A stretch of DNA of 16,047 bases from Promethearchaeota archaeon (GTDB lineage: Archaea; Asgardarchaeota; Lokiarchaeia; Sigyniarchaeales; Promethearchaeaceae): assembly GCA_014729055.1 (NCBI GenBank), contig WJKO01000424.1, positions 1-16,047 of the forward strand. Direction: 5' to 3'. A model generated the notes under the pieces. That model worked only from the letters and a program-made list of their open reading frames with translations, ran no database searches and had not been told where the DNA came from. Position 1 is the first letter of the stretch. Every line of letters starts with the position of its first letter. The position numbers and the translations under genes are program-made. Below, one piece after another: positions 1-8,147 of this stretch.

Positions 1-681
1 CACATGAGCAAAAGCATCTTTATCAATTATTTTTACATCAATTATCTGTATGTTGGGAGCATACCCTTGATACGGAACATTATTAATCATGCCACTTCCC
101 GCAAGAATACAAGCGATCATTGTTCCATGACCGCATAAATCCATTTCTTCTTCGGTTGTAAGATTAAATCTCTTAGCTACGAGGTTTTGTCTTAACATTT
201 TGTGTTTAATTGAAACACCGGAATCAAAAAGCGCAATTTTGACACCTTTTCCTGTAGTTTTTACGAGAGAATCTTGTAATTTATCATATTTTGTCAATAT
301 TTTAGAATGATGGATAGACAAATACGCCCGGAAATTCCCATCAATAGTTTGTATATACCTATTTTTCTGCAATACACTTAGGGCTGAAATATTAACGCGA
401 ATCAAAAGGCAAGGAACAAGAGAATAAATATGGAATATTCGAAATTCCTTATCGTTAATTTTTAGGAAATATTCATTTTGTTCATCAGATAGATCAACGT
501 TATATTCTTCTAGAAATGATATAAGCACTTTAGAGTTTTTAAATAAAAGAAAAACATCAAAGAGATGATTAGGTCCTTTTAAATTAATCTTTAGATAATT
601 AATTAAAGGGGTTTGTAGTTTCTCAGTATATGTAAGTAGATGATCAGTAACTTTTGGTTCTCTTGGATTATTTTCTTCCAC
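1..681 (-). CDS. Subtilisin-like (S8) serine protease, 3' part cut off by window edge
   Basis: Translating the minus strand gives 227 residues of a subtilase before the window ends. The catalytic Asp lies in KIALFDSG (D153) and the catalytic His in CGHGT (H185); the Ser motif would lie beyond the edge. Residues ~80-115 resemble an inhibitor_I9-type propeptide that folds the protease and is then removed. I chose the GTG at 681-679: an in-frame stop sits at 694-696, there is no ATG before the I9-like region, and GGAG lies 8-9 bases upstream. No signal peptide is visible; the N-terminus is acidic and polar (VEENNPREPK), so the protein may act inside the cell or use an unusual export route. A TATA-like stretch lies at about 735-750 on the same strand. 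Family assignment is firm; substrate is unknown. Confidence 0.85.
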   Translation of the reverse strand, partial: MEENNPREPKVTDHLLTYTEKLQTPLINYLKINLKGPNHLFDVFLLFKNSKVLISFLEEYNVDLSDEQNEYFLKINDKEFRIFHIYSLVPCLLIRVNISALSVLQKNRYIQTIDGNFRAYLSIHHSKILTKYDKLQDSLVKTTGKGVKIALFDSGVSIKHKMLRQNLVAKRFNLTTEEEMDLCGHGTMIACILAGSGMINNVPYQGYAPNIQIIDVKIIDKDAFAHV

Positions 682-781
682 AATATTGATCTCCTATGCA
701 TTTCCTCATGAATTTCTACATTCGATTTCCAGTTAAGTTATAAAATACAAGAATATACGACGATAATCTCTGCTATATTTG

Positions 782-1603
782 TTATAGCTTGACTTCTTTT
801 AACGTCTCTTCCACTGTGTAGCCTTGATGGACGATCATACAGATCGCCCTAACGAGTTCGGTTGGGTTTTCTGACTGAAAAATATTCCTCCCCATAGCAA
901 CACCATGAGCTCCAGCTTGCATTGCATCATAAATCATCTCTAATACATCGCGTCTCGTATCAAGTTTGGGTCCGCCAGCAATAATAATTGGTACTGGACA
1001 TCCTTCCGTTATTTTTTTAAAGCTATCTATATCACCAGTATAATTCGTTTTCACAATATCAGCACCTAACTCCGCACCTGCACGAGCTGCAATATTAATT
1101 ACTTTTGGATCATGTTCTGATTCGATTTTAGGTCCTCGAGGATACATCATTGCTATTAATGGCATACCCCAATACCGACAAGACTGTGCGATTCCACCCA
1201 TTTGCTTCAGCATATCAGATTCTGTTTCATCTCCGATATTAATATGAATAGAAACACCATCTGCACCCATTCTCAAAGCTTCTTCTACGGAACATACTAA
1301 TACCTTATGATTTGGTGTTGGACTAAGGGATGTTGAACCAGATAGATGAATAATTAATCCAATATCTTTGGAAGAATAACTCTTTCTTTTATCGGAGCCA
1401 CGATGACCCGCCGCAGCAATTCCTGCATGTTCAATAACTGCATTAGCACCACCCAACGCAACCTTATCTACCATTGCGGGCATATTTTCCAACCCTTTTA
1501 TTGCTCCAACGGTCAACCCATGATCCATAGGGACAAAAATCATATTTCCAGTCTTTCTATTCATTATTCTTTCTAATCTAATTGCTTTTCCAAGACTGCT
1601 CAT
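782..1603 (-). CDS. aroA': 2-amino-3,7-dideoxy-D-threo-hept-6-ulosonate (ADH) synthase
   Basis: Class I aldolase-fold enzyme (273 aa) that makes ADH, the first step of the archaeal route to 3-dehydroquinate and aromatic amino acids; a cytosolic enzyme. Seen in the sequence: FVPMDHG with Asp27, IGLIIHLSGSTSLSP (81-95), MMYPRGPKI with Tyr154, DIVKTNYTGD with the Schiff-base Lys185, and IAGGPK plus GVAMGRN phosphate-binding loops near the C-terminus. The order and wording of these motifs match my memory of Methanocaldococcus MJ0400 almost throughout, including KTNYTGD rather than the KIKYTGD usual in archaeal fructose-bisphosphate aldolases, so ADH synthase is preferred over FBP aldolase. The length is normal. 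The start ATG follows an A-rich stretch containing AAAGATG, a weak ribosome site. The gene stands alone on its strand, 113 bp behind a membrane protein gene. Confidence 0.87.
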   Translation of the reverse strand: MSSLGKAIRLERIMNRKTGNMIFVPMDHGLTVGAIKGLENMPAMVDKVALGGANAVIEHAGIAAAGHRGSDKRKSYSSKDIGLIIHLSGSTSLSPTPNHKVLVCSVEEALRMGADGVSIHINIGDETESDMLKQMGGIAQSCRYWGMPLIAMMYPRGPKIESEHDPKVINIAARAGAELGADIVKTNYTGDIDSFKKITEGCPVPIIIAGGPKLDTRRDVLEMIYDAMQAGAHGVAMGRNIFQSENPTELVRAICMIVHQGYTVEETLKEVKL

Positions 1604-1716
1604 TTTTTTTTCATCTTTGATTAATTCGAATCCTTGATATAATTAATGTTGTGCAATTTTTTTTATTCTTTCCATTGCATAGATTTGTTTGTTTGAAAAA
1701 ATAGAAAATGAAAATT

Positions 1717-2469
1717 TTAATCTTCCTCGCCTTTATTGCTCGATTGTCTCTTTCTTGCCCTCTCTGGTAATGTATATCCTCTATCATAAAGATATGCGGC
1801 AACGACAGGAGGTACCCAAGTTAAATATAGAAAAATCGAATACACGTATATATTATTCATAAAGAGTGAAGCAATGGTATCGAATGTAAATGTTAGAGGA
1901 ATCATGAGTTGAGCTGTGCTAATATATCTAAAACTAGTTTTTGATATTGGATCATCTACTTTCTTGCTGACTTTCATTCCAATCCAGAAAATTCCAAATG
2001 CAGTAGGTAAAATATAGAGAACCAACAAAATCCCATACTCTAACTTTAATAACAATAGCGGATAATCAGCGCTGTCTGGAAAATTGTCCACTTCACTGGT
2101 CGGGAAAGCCACCAAAATCAAAATACACGCAATACCTAAAACAATATATGCAACAAAGAGTTCTTTTTTCGGAGTAAAGAAGATTTTGCTAGCAAAAAGA
2201 AATGTAAGCATAATTCCAATAAACACAAAAGTATAAATAGACTTCTGAAAGATTTGAGCAACAATCAAACTTGATCCAGCAGATAGATAGACGATAGTGG
2301 CAGACCACGTTGTTATAATAAAAGAAAAGATCGATAAGCAAAGGTAAAGTCCTTCTTTCTTTGGATTCTTCTGATATAGATTATACAATTTCAATCCAAT
2401 AAGGAGCATTAATAGTCCCATTATTCCAGATATAATCCCCGCGGTTAATGCAATTATAGACATAGCCAT
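1717..2469 (-). CDS. Seven-helix integral membrane protein, unknown function
   Basis: I do not recognise this 250-residue protein. Hydrophobicity suggests seven membrane segments, roughly residues 5-28, 41-63, 72-94, 103-122, 138-162, 183-206 and 209-228, separated by short charged loops, with a basic cytoplasmic tail (YDRGYTLPERARKRQ) ending in acidic residues. The first segment has no cleavage site, so the N-terminus is probably outside. No catalytic motif stands out. The start has two candidates (ATG at 2469 and at 2463, MAMSI); an AGAGGT ribosome site about 6-12 bases before the first supports 2469. It diverges from the 2597 gene across a 127-bp gap whose TATA box reads acceptably in both directions. 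A seven-helix sensor or receptor-like role is possible but only a guess. Confidence 0.8.
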   Translation of the reverse strand: MAMSIIALTAGIISGIMGLLMLLIGLKLYNLYQKNPKKEGLYLCLSIFSFIITTWSATIVYLSAGSSLIVAQIFQKSIYTFVFIGIMLTFLFASKIFFTPKKELFVAYIVLGIACILILVAFPTSEVDNFPDSADYPLLLLKLEYGILLVLYILPTAFGIFWIGMKVSKKVDDPISKTSFRYISTAQLMIPLTFTFDTIASLFMNNIYVYSIFLYLTWVPPVVAAYLYDRGYTLPERARKRQSSNKGEED

Positions 2470-2540
2470 ATTTTTAGACCTCTTAAATTATCAATGGAAA
2501 AAAATAATCTAATGTAACGCAAATAATCATCCTTTTTTGC

Positions 2541-2549
2541 TTATTTAAA
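2541..2549 (+). promoter_or_regulatory. TATA box for the 2597 operon (possibly shared in both directions)
   Basis: TTATTTAAA lies 48 bp before the 2597 start, giving a predicted transcription start near 2572 and a leader of about 25 nt. Read on the minus strand the same site is CTTTAAATAAG, which could serve the divergent 2469 gene with a leader of about 45-50 nt. The assignment rests only on consensus and spacing. Confidence 0.5.
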
Positions 2550-2596
2550 GTTTTTTTTTTATACTATTTTTTAGAGTCAAATTCCAATATGATCTT

Positions 2597-4144
2597 ATGA
2601 AGAAAATTCATTTTACCGTCTTTTCTCAAGCATACTATGTTGATTCAAATTGGGGATTTGGCTGTCCTTCTGGCGGAATCAAGCGAATGGGAGATATATG
2701 TCATTATTATAATATTCCAGTAACATGGGTCACTTCTCCTAAAGCCGTCCGTTGTGAACAAGAGATGTTTCAAGATTTCTGCTCAAATCACGGAGATGAA
2801 TTAGCCATTATGATTAGGTTTGAACAAAAACATCATTCTAATGAACGAGAAGCAGCAGAATCTTGGGATGTAGAGAAATATCGAGAAATTATCCGAGAAC
2901 AAAAAGATGCTGTGGAAAGCTATGTGGATGGCATTAAAGTAAAGATAGCAGGACAAGGTATTCGTACACAAAATATGCTCGAAGCGTTGCAAAAAGAAGG
3001 GTTTATTGGATTGTTTGGACATTGCTATTGTCAAATTGGGACTGATTCAATTACAGATTTCGGTATGCCGTGGGGATCATTTAGAATTCGGCCTAACGAT
3101 TTCCACCTGCCTGCACGAGATAATCAAGAGGGATTAATCGCGTTTGAATGGACACAGCGGGACTTGAATCGTTCATTCCATACCGTGTTTCCAGAGTTAT
3201 GGTCAACTGATCCAAATGATGTTGAGCGGGGAGGTGTCTGCACAGATGAAAATGTGCAATGGTGGAAGAATATGTTTAGACAATATGAGAGAGCACTTGA
3301 ATTAAATGAAGAAGGTATTTGGTTTCAATTTCATCAAGAGGCCCATGAGATGACATGGGGTGAAATCTGTAAACCATTTAACGAGGAAAGGGTACTATTT
3401 ACGGCAGATATGATGGATGAATTTTTAGAATGGTTGGTCGAACGCGACATATGTCATTTTATGACAGCTTCAGAAGCTGCAAAACATTATTTAGACGTGT
3501 GGCCTAAAGGCACGATTCCGATGTATTTTCCTTCAGCATGGACCGAAGTTCCAGAAGATTTGCCATTTTGGAACCAAATAAAAACAAGAAAGGGATATGC
3601 TGCAAGGATATCGAAACATTCCCTACTTCCAAATGATAATTTATATGATTATTTGGAACAAGTAAATGGGTCGGATCGGGTTAAAGCAATGAAATCACCA
3701 CCTTGGATGGATTCCTTTTTCTATTACGATGACGAATGTCAGCTTATCTTTGATATCGGGCAAATAGCCCCAATTGCAATAATGAATTACTTGAATTACG
3801 AATGTGCGGAGGATTTAGTAGACGAGATGAAGAAAGAAGGTGGTGGAGGAGCTGCAGGTTTTTATCTTGAACAAAATATCCCGAAAGCAGAAATGAAACG
3901 AAACTCAAATGAAGAAGTATTAAAAATAGAAGTTAACTATAATCTCGATAAAGAACTTCCTTATGGATTGTTTCTCTGGAATGAAGATTTTAAATCAATT
4001 TCTAAAACTATTCTAACAAGTTTAGAGAATAACGATCTCAAATCAATTAAAAGATATAAGGTGAGCCCCGATCAAGGTTTATTTCTTCGCTTAAATCTTA
4101 AAAAAGGTAAAAATAGTATCTCTATAAAGAAAGGAGAGAATTGA
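2597..4144 (+). CDS. Polysaccharide-deacetylase-like (beta/alpha)-barrel protein
   Basis: A 515-residue soluble protein without signal peptide or membrane helices. The first ~310 residues have the character of the glycoside hydrolase/deacetylase superfamily: an N-terminal strand, then IPVTWVTSPKAV (40-51), HGDELAIMIR (65-74), a GQGIRTQNMLEALQKEGF block (119-136) and a later QFHQEAHEMTW segment (244-254) that could supply metal-ligand histidines (H246, H250). The NodB motif pair (TxDD, then HxxxH) is not clearly present, so the activity could be non-canonical or lost. Residues ~330-515 form a separate C-terminal region, probably beta-rich, that I do not recognise. The gene's TGA is one base before the ATG of the next, so the two are co-translated. 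Fold family is moderately supported; substrate and reaction are not known. Confidence 0.72.
   Translation: MKKIHFTVFSQAYYVDSNWGFGCPSGGIKRMGDICHYYNIPVTWVTSPKAVRCEQEMFQDFCSNHGDELAIMIRFEQKHHSNEREAAESWDVEKYREIIREQKDAVESYVDGIKVKIAGQGIRTQNMLEALQKEGFIGLFGHCYCQIGTDSITDFGMPWGSFRIRPNDFHLPARDNQEGLIAFEWTQRDLNRSFHTVFPELWSTDPNDVERGGVCTDENVQWWKNMFRQYERALELNEEGIWFQFHQEAHEMTWGEICKPFNEERVLFTADMMDEFLEWLVERDICHFMTASEAAKHYLDVWPKGTIPMYFPSAWTEVPEDLPFWNQIKTRKGYAARISKHSLLPNDNLYDYLEQVNGSDRVKAMKSPPWMDSFFYYDDECQLIFDIGQIAPIAIMNYLNYECAEDLVDEMKKEGGGGAAGFYLEQNIPKAEMKRNSNEEVLKIEVNYNLDKELPYGLFLWNEDFKSISKTILTSLENNDLKSIKRYKVSPDQGLFLRLNLKKGKNSISIKKGEN
4128..4138 (+). promoter_or_regulatory. Strong ribosome binding site for the 4146 gene inside the end of the previous gene
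   Basis: AAGAAAGGAGA sits 8-10 bases before ATG 4146, and the upstream stop TGA ends at 4144. This fixes the start of the cysteine-rich membrane protein and implies translational coupling. Confidence 0.7.
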
Positions 4145-4145
4145 A

Positions 4146-4838
4146 ATGAAACCAAATAAGGGTGAATCTCAAGAGTCCCCAAAAATTACCCATAGGCAAA
4201 AAAGCAGAGGTTTGGCTGAAGAGATATGTATCTGGCAAGATTCAGAACAATGTGGTGATTGTGAATTGAAAGACCATGTGTTTTGTAAACCAAAACCGAA
4301 ATATACAATTTATTTTGCATCTCCTATGATTATTGTAATGGTTGCTGTGATTTGGGGAATCATGGACTCCGTTTTTGATTTTGGTGCAAAGATTGCGGTG
4401 CTCGCTATCTGGTTCGGGTATATGTTTGTGTTTTTAAATTTCTGGGAAAGTTATATGCTCTGCAATCATTGTCCATATTACGCAAACGAACAAGAAAAAG
4501 TTTTGCACTGCCCGATTGATAGGGGAAAATTAAAAACGGGCAGATATGATCCAGGTCCATTATCCAATTCCGAGAAGGTTGAATTTATAATTGGTGTATT
4601 GATCCTAATTTTATTTCCACTACCTTTTCTATTGATCGCAGGGCAGATAATTCAGTTGATTTCTGCTATTATCGGAATTATGTTGTGGTTATTATTTTTA
4701 CAAACCATGATTTGCACAGATTGTATCAACTTCAGCTGTCCGTTAAACAAAGTTCCAGATGAAATCCGCAATAAATTCATTCAAAAAAATCCTATAATTA
4801 AGAAAGCTTGGGAAGAAAAGGGATATCAAATTGACTGA
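4146..4838 (+). CDS. Cysteine-rich four-helix membrane protein
   Basis: Not a family I can name. The 230-residue protein has an N-terminal soluble part, two membrane segments (about 53-72 and 82-100), a cysteine-containing loop, two more segments (about 145-166 and 168-189) and a C-terminal soluble tail. Ten cysteines fall in three groups beside the helices: C28, C36, C39 and C47; C106, C109 and C122 (CNHC...HCP); C190, C193 and C198 (CTDC...SCP). The spacing of CxxC pairs with outlying Cys suggests bound iron-sulfur clusters or zinc, all probably on one side of the membrane. It is coupled to the deacetylase-like gene upstream, so the two probably act together. An electron-transfer role is conceivable; structural zinc is the plain alternative. 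Real gene with high confidence, function unknown. Confidence 0.8.
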   Translation: MKPNKGESQESPKITHRQKSRGLAEEICIWQDSEQCGDCELKDHVFCKPKPKYTIYFASPMIIVMVAVIWGIMDSVFDFGAKIAVLAIWFGYMFVFLNFWESYMLCNHCPYYANEQEKVLHCPIDRGKLKTGRYDPGPLSNSEKVEFIIGVLILILFPLPFLLIAGQIIQLISAIIGIMLWLLFLQTMICTDCINFSCPLNKVPDEIRNKFIQKNPIIKKAWEEKGYQID

Positions 4839-4974
4839 CATGGAAATCAATTGAATTGAATTATGAATTATAACGCCATTCTTCTTTAAATTCTCTTTTT
4901 TATTAGGATTCAGAATAAGCGACAATAGTTAACAGAAAAAAAAATAAATAAAAAAATAAAAACAAAAATAAATA

Positions 4975-5850
4975 CTAATAGGGCACAGATTTATGGCCCA
5001 AAGCATACGCAATCATATTTGCACACACCGTCAAGCTCGGTGTAAATATCAAACTGAAAATTACGATGGTTAGATAATCTACGTTTATTGGAACAAACGG
5101 CATAGCACATAATAGAACGAATATGATAAAATCTAATTGATCGACTAACCAAACGGGCTCACCGCGTTTTCGATCCAACCTTCTTTTTAACCATGAACCG
5201 ATCAAATCACCAGTTGCTGCTCCAAATGAGACTATTGTGACACGAAGGAATAATAGTATGAAATTAACCACCATAGAATCATGCGTTCCACCAATCAAAT
5301 ATAATTGATAGAGATCAACAGCAGCTTGACCTGAACGGTCAATTAAATCGTATGTATTTTCTCCGTCAAATAAACCAAATATATAGGGGACAAGCTTATC
5401 CCAATTAAGGTAAAAGATAGAATGAATAATCAGACTGACACCAATTCCCCAAACCAGAGGACCCAAGATAAATCCCCTCCATGTTTTACCTGGACCAAAT
5501 AGTCGCCTGCCATCTTTAGCCATTTTTCCTCCATCCATAGGTTTTCCGCCGCCCATCATCAACATTCCTGCATTTGACAAATATGCCGGCATTACCAACA
5601 CGATAAAAATAATGAGAATACCAACCCAATCATTAATATCAAAAACGAAGGTATAAACTAAGATTTGACCAATAAAAAGGGTTAAAAATCCAATGAAAAT
5701 TATATACGCAATCTTTTTCCATTGCTTCTCTTGTCCTGTTAGTTCGCGCCTATCTTGTTTAAATTTCCATTTATCTTCATTATCCCCATTTTTCTGCCCT
5801 TTTCCACCATCTTTTTGACTTTTTTTTACATCCTCGCTCATGTAAACCAC
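4975..5850 (-). CDS. carS: CDP-archaeol synthase (CTP:2,3-di-O-geranylgeranyl-sn-glycerol-1-phosphate cytidyltransferase)
   Basis: Integral membrane enzyme that activates the archaeal lipid precursor DGGGP with CTP before head groups are added. Hallmarks seen in order: PAYLSNAG (88-95), GGKPMDGGK (101-109), RLFGPGKTWRG (116-126), the GDLIGSWLKRR motif (214-224), VDQLDF (236-241) and a final AYALGHKSVPY. Hydrophobic segments lie near 48-70, 75-93, 128-147, 194-212, 239-256 and 259-284. The first ~45 residues form a charged Lys/Asp/Gly-rich extension not needed by the family. Start choice is open: GTG at 5850 has AGGA five bases upstream, whereas ATG at 5841 gives MSEDVKK; both are in frame. 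It converges with the 4838 gene across 136 bp of A-rich DNA. Its presence is the strongest evidence that this DNA is archaeal. Confidence 0.92.
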   Translation of the reverse strand: MVYMSEDVKKSQKDGGKGQKNGDNEDKWKFKQDRRELTGQEKQWKKIAYIIFIGFLTLFIGQILVYTFVFDINDWVGILIIFIVLVMPAYLSNAGMLMMGGGKPMDGGKMAKDGRRLFGPGKTWRGFILGPLVWGIGVSLIIHSIFYLNWDKLVPYIFGLFDGENTYDLIDRSGQAAVDLYQLYLIGGTHDSMVVNFILLFLRVTIVSFGAATGDLIGSWLKRRLDRKRGEPVWLVDQLDFIIFVLLCAMPFVPINVDYLTIVIFSLIFTPSLTVCANMIAYALGHKSVPY

Positions 5851-5875
5851 AAAAATCCTATTAGATTTTATTTAA

Positions 5876-5895
5876 CTAATTATTTATTTAATTAG
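5876..5895. repeat. Palindrome overlapping the likely TATA box of the CDP-archaeol synthase gene
   Basis: CTAATTA and TAATTAG form 7-bp inverted arms with a 6-base spacer, 26-45 bp upstream of the GTG start. On the minus strand the interior reads TTAAATAAATAA, a plausible TATA box, so a repressor dimer here would block initiation. AT-rich palindromes arise easily by chance, so this is tentative. Confidence 0.3.
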
Positions 5896-5972
5896 AATTC
5901 TATAATATTAATTCTTGCATATCAGAAAAAGGCACATAAGAAGTTAATTTAACGGATTTTGTAGAGTTTTAT

Positions 5973-6992
5973 TTAATGTTGTTGAAGAATATTTAGTAAA
6001 GTTCTGGGGATTTCATGGAAGGTTCTTACTGGATAAAATTTACCTTTTCCCGCTTTAGCGACCTTGCGACAAACATCCAAACCATCATATGGACTGTTTT
6101 TTTGATGAATACCAACAACGTGAAGTTTAGGAAACTCTCGTGCGATTTTTGCGGGATGATCTCCTCTAAGATAATTACCATCAGTCACAAGAACTGCAAA
6201 TTTATCACGTCTATTTGCCCGAATAGCCATCAATTCTTCTAGTCCCTTTTTTAATCCGATTTCAATATTAGTAAAACCGACGGCTTCTGCATCCAAAACA
6301 TCATCAATAATTTTTTGGAGTGGTTGTTTTTCCTTCATGTGTTTAAGGAAAAGTACACGTTCGTTAAAAAGAATAACGGCATAGTTATGTTTTTCCATTA
6401 CATATGATAACACACTTGTCGTTAAAGCGGCATTAAGTAATGATCGCCCATACATAGAACCAGACGTATCTAAAATAAGGACTACATTCTTTTTAACTTG
6501 CTCTCGCTTGATACCTACAATATCTGCATAATGGATAGAATGAAGTGTAACTTTTTGCATGATATTATGCATCGTCGGTATTAAATCAAACTCCGCCAGC
6601 CCCGGATAGTAAGGAACTCGCTTCTTTTTCATACCCTTTTGCAAGCCACGTCCGGAGATCTTCAGAGAGGTTTTAAGAATCACTTTTTTTGCAAGATTTT
6701 TCATAAGGTTATGTGTCGATTCTGGTGCGATTGTACGTATCATAAAGAACATTTGAACAAGAGCAAAGCCTTGGGTATTCTGCGCTTGTCTCTGTAAGAA
6801 TTGGCTGCCTTCATTAGTCGCCAATGCGCTTGTTGCAGCATATAGATTTGTTTTTAGCATGGCTTTTACTGCATTCACATTATCCTCAGCCATAGCAAGA
6901 CGAGTCATATCTTTAACATCTAAGAAGCCCAAGGTCCTTGATAAATGTTCATAATATTCGGGTTTTTGTTTTCCTCTATAAATTTCATTCAT
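5973..6992 (-). CDS. VWA-domain protein, partner of the adjacent MoxR ATPase (5' end uncertain)
   Basis: From the first ATG the protein is 339 residues. An alpha-helical N-terminal part (1-165) precedes a von Willebrand A domain with a complete metal-binding MIDAS site: DTSGS (175-179), T241 in GFTN, and D271 in VTDGN. Such proteins pair with MoxR AAA+ ATPases and act as metal-ion-dependent adaptors in complex assembly or chelatase-like machines. The gene lies right after the ATPase in the same operon. Oddly, the frame stays open for 44 codons upstream of this ATG (back to 7124), with protein-like sequence such as GAEIPPDIDDAQLDKNKEY, but contains no ATG, GTG or TTG. Translation may therefore begin at 6992 with poor ribosome-site support, at a rare start codon, or by a -1 frameshift from the ATPase. 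A sequencing indel is also possible. Confidence 0.85.
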   Translation of the reverse strand: MNEIYRGKQKPEYYEHLSRTLGFLDVKDMTRLAMAEDNVNAVKAMLKTNLYAATSALATNEGSQFLQRQAQNTQGFALVQMFFMIRTIAPESTHNLMKNLAKKVILKTSLKISGRGLQKGMKKKRVPYYPGLAEFDLIPTMHNIMQKVTLHSIHYADIVGIKREQVKKNVVLILDTSGSMYGRSLLNAALTTSVLSYVMEKHNYAVILFNERVLFLKHMKEKQPLQKIIDDVLDAEAVGFTNIEIGLKKGLEELMAIRANRRDKFAVLVTDGNYLRGDHPAKIAREFPKLHVVGIHQKNSPYDGLDVCRKVAKAGKGKFYPVRTFHEIPRTLLNILQQH

Positions 6993-7087
6993 TAATACAT
7001 CTTTATCTGTGACATTTCCCGAGAGTCTTAAGTATTCCTTATTCTTATCGAGTTGTGCGTCATCAATATCGGGAGGTATTTCTGCAC

Positions 7088-8014
7088 CTAACGAAAATCC
7101 TCGAGCACAGATCGAACGATTTCTTCAATAACGTTCTTAAAATTTGTATCAGACGCATCACGTAGTTCAATTTTGGTTGATAATGCCATGGATGCTGCTC
7201 TTAACCACAAATTTAAATCAGTCTTATATGAATTTGATTTTATTGCGTTCATCAATACGATAGATGCTGCATCTATTGCACCTCTTATTGATGCACCTCT
7301 ACGTAAATCCTTATGGTCTCTTGAATATTCCACAATTAGCACCGCAATCTTACAGATCTCATTCAAAAATTGTTCATTTAGACCTTCTATTTCTGTAATA
7401 TTGATTTGCTTTATTTCCAATAATTTTTTAAGTTTCAACAAAGTAATCGCCATTTCTTCATCTTGAGGTTGATACTCAGTTTCAATCCAAACAAATCGAT
7501 CTTTCAGTGCTTCTCCTAAGTTACTAACACCAACGAAGCTACTGGGATTCATTGTAGTTATGGTAATAAAACCCTCATGAGATTTTATGGGATCTAACTT
7601 AGGAATATCGAGAAAACCCTCGTCAAGGGCAGATAATAGCACGTTTTGAGTGCTTTCAGGCAATCTATTCAATTCATTTATGAATAATACACCACCATTC
7701 ATCATAGCCTTTGCTAACGGACCATATAGAAACGCGTCTTCAATATATCCTTTAGAAATTACAACGGGAGGATCAAAATATCCTACAAGCACGTGGGAAA
7801 GAACATCCTCTGAACCATCTACTCGAAAAAAGTCCTTATCCATGTATTCTGCAAACGCACGAGCAAGTGTTGTTTTACTCGTACCAATTTCACCCTCAAT
7901 GAGTATGTTTTTTCCGCTATAATATGCAATCAACAAATCCTCAATTTGCTCTGAGCGTCCGACTATTTCAAATTTCGCTTGAATATCCTTTACTTGTGCG
8001 TTTAAATCATCCAT
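7088..8014 (-). CDS. MoxR-family AAA+ ATPase
   Basis: A 308-residue ATPase with Walker A GEIGTSKTT (41-49), Walker B VLFINELNR (109-117, with Asn in place of the first acidic residue as in many MoxR/GvpN relatives), sensor 1 TTMNP (153-157) and the arginine-finger motif ALKDRF (169-174). A helical lid follows to the C-terminus. MoxR proteins use ATP to remodel or load co-factors into protein complexes together with VWA partners, matching the next gene. The start ATG at 8014 has no clear ribosome site but lies ~36 bp from a TATA-like TTTTTAAAAA, suggesting a very short leader. The stop TAG at 7090-7088 lies inside the extended open frame of the VWA gene, which is in the -1 phase. The client complex is unknown. 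Confidence 0.9.
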   Translation of the reverse strand: MDDLNAQVKDIQAKFEIVGRSEQIEDLLIAYYSGKNILIEGEIGTSKTTLARAFAEYMDKDFFRVDGSEDVLSHVLVGYFDPPVVISKGYIEDAFLYGPLAKAMMNGGVLFINELNRLPESTQNVLLSALDEGFLDIPKLDPIKSHEGFITITTMNPSSFVGVSNLGEALKDRFVWIETEYQPQDEEMAITLLKLKKLLEIKQINITEIEGLNEQFLNEICKIAVLIVEYSRDHKDLRRGASIRGAIDAASIVLMNAIKSNSYKTDLNLWLRAASMALSTKIELRDASDTNFKNVIEEIVRSVLEDFR

Positions 8015-8046
8015 ACTTATAAAAATGAACGATAAATAAAAAGAGT

Positions 8047-8058
8047 TTTTTAAAAATA
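8047..8058 (-). promoter_or_regulatory. TATA box of the MoxR-VWA operon
   Basis: On the minus strand the sequence reads TATTTTTAAAAA about 35 bp before ATG 8014. A transcription start near 8025 would leave a leader of about 10 nt, in line with the missing ribosome site. Consensus and spacing only. Confidence 0.45.
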
Positions 8059-8147
8059 TTCACATTTACTCCAGCTTGAAATTAATCTTGAAATTAACCT
8101 TGATAATTAAAAATAATTTAAAATAATAATTAAAATAATTAGTAATC

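Noticed and set aside
782..1603. Fructose-bisphosphate aldolase
   Set aside because: Same superfamily, but the MMYPRGPKI and KTNYTGD motifs and overall wording fit ADH synthase better.
1611..1802. 63-codon minus-strand open frame
   Set aside because: It overlaps the end of the membrane protein gene, has a low-complexity Lys/Phe-rich sequence and no ribosome site.
4743..4925. 60-codon minus-strand open frame after the cysteine-rich protein gene
   Set aside because: Mostly antisense to the end of a real gene, no promoter or ribosome site, composition not protein-like.
7088..7110. Classical X XXY YYZ retroviral-type slippery heptamer
   Set aside because: The junction has only a four-T run; P-site slippage is possible but the canonical heptamer is absent, so frameshifting is kept as a hypothesis only.
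6015..7922. Plus-strand open frames opposite the VWA and MoxR genes
   Set aside because: Antisense shadows of well-supported genes with no family motifs.
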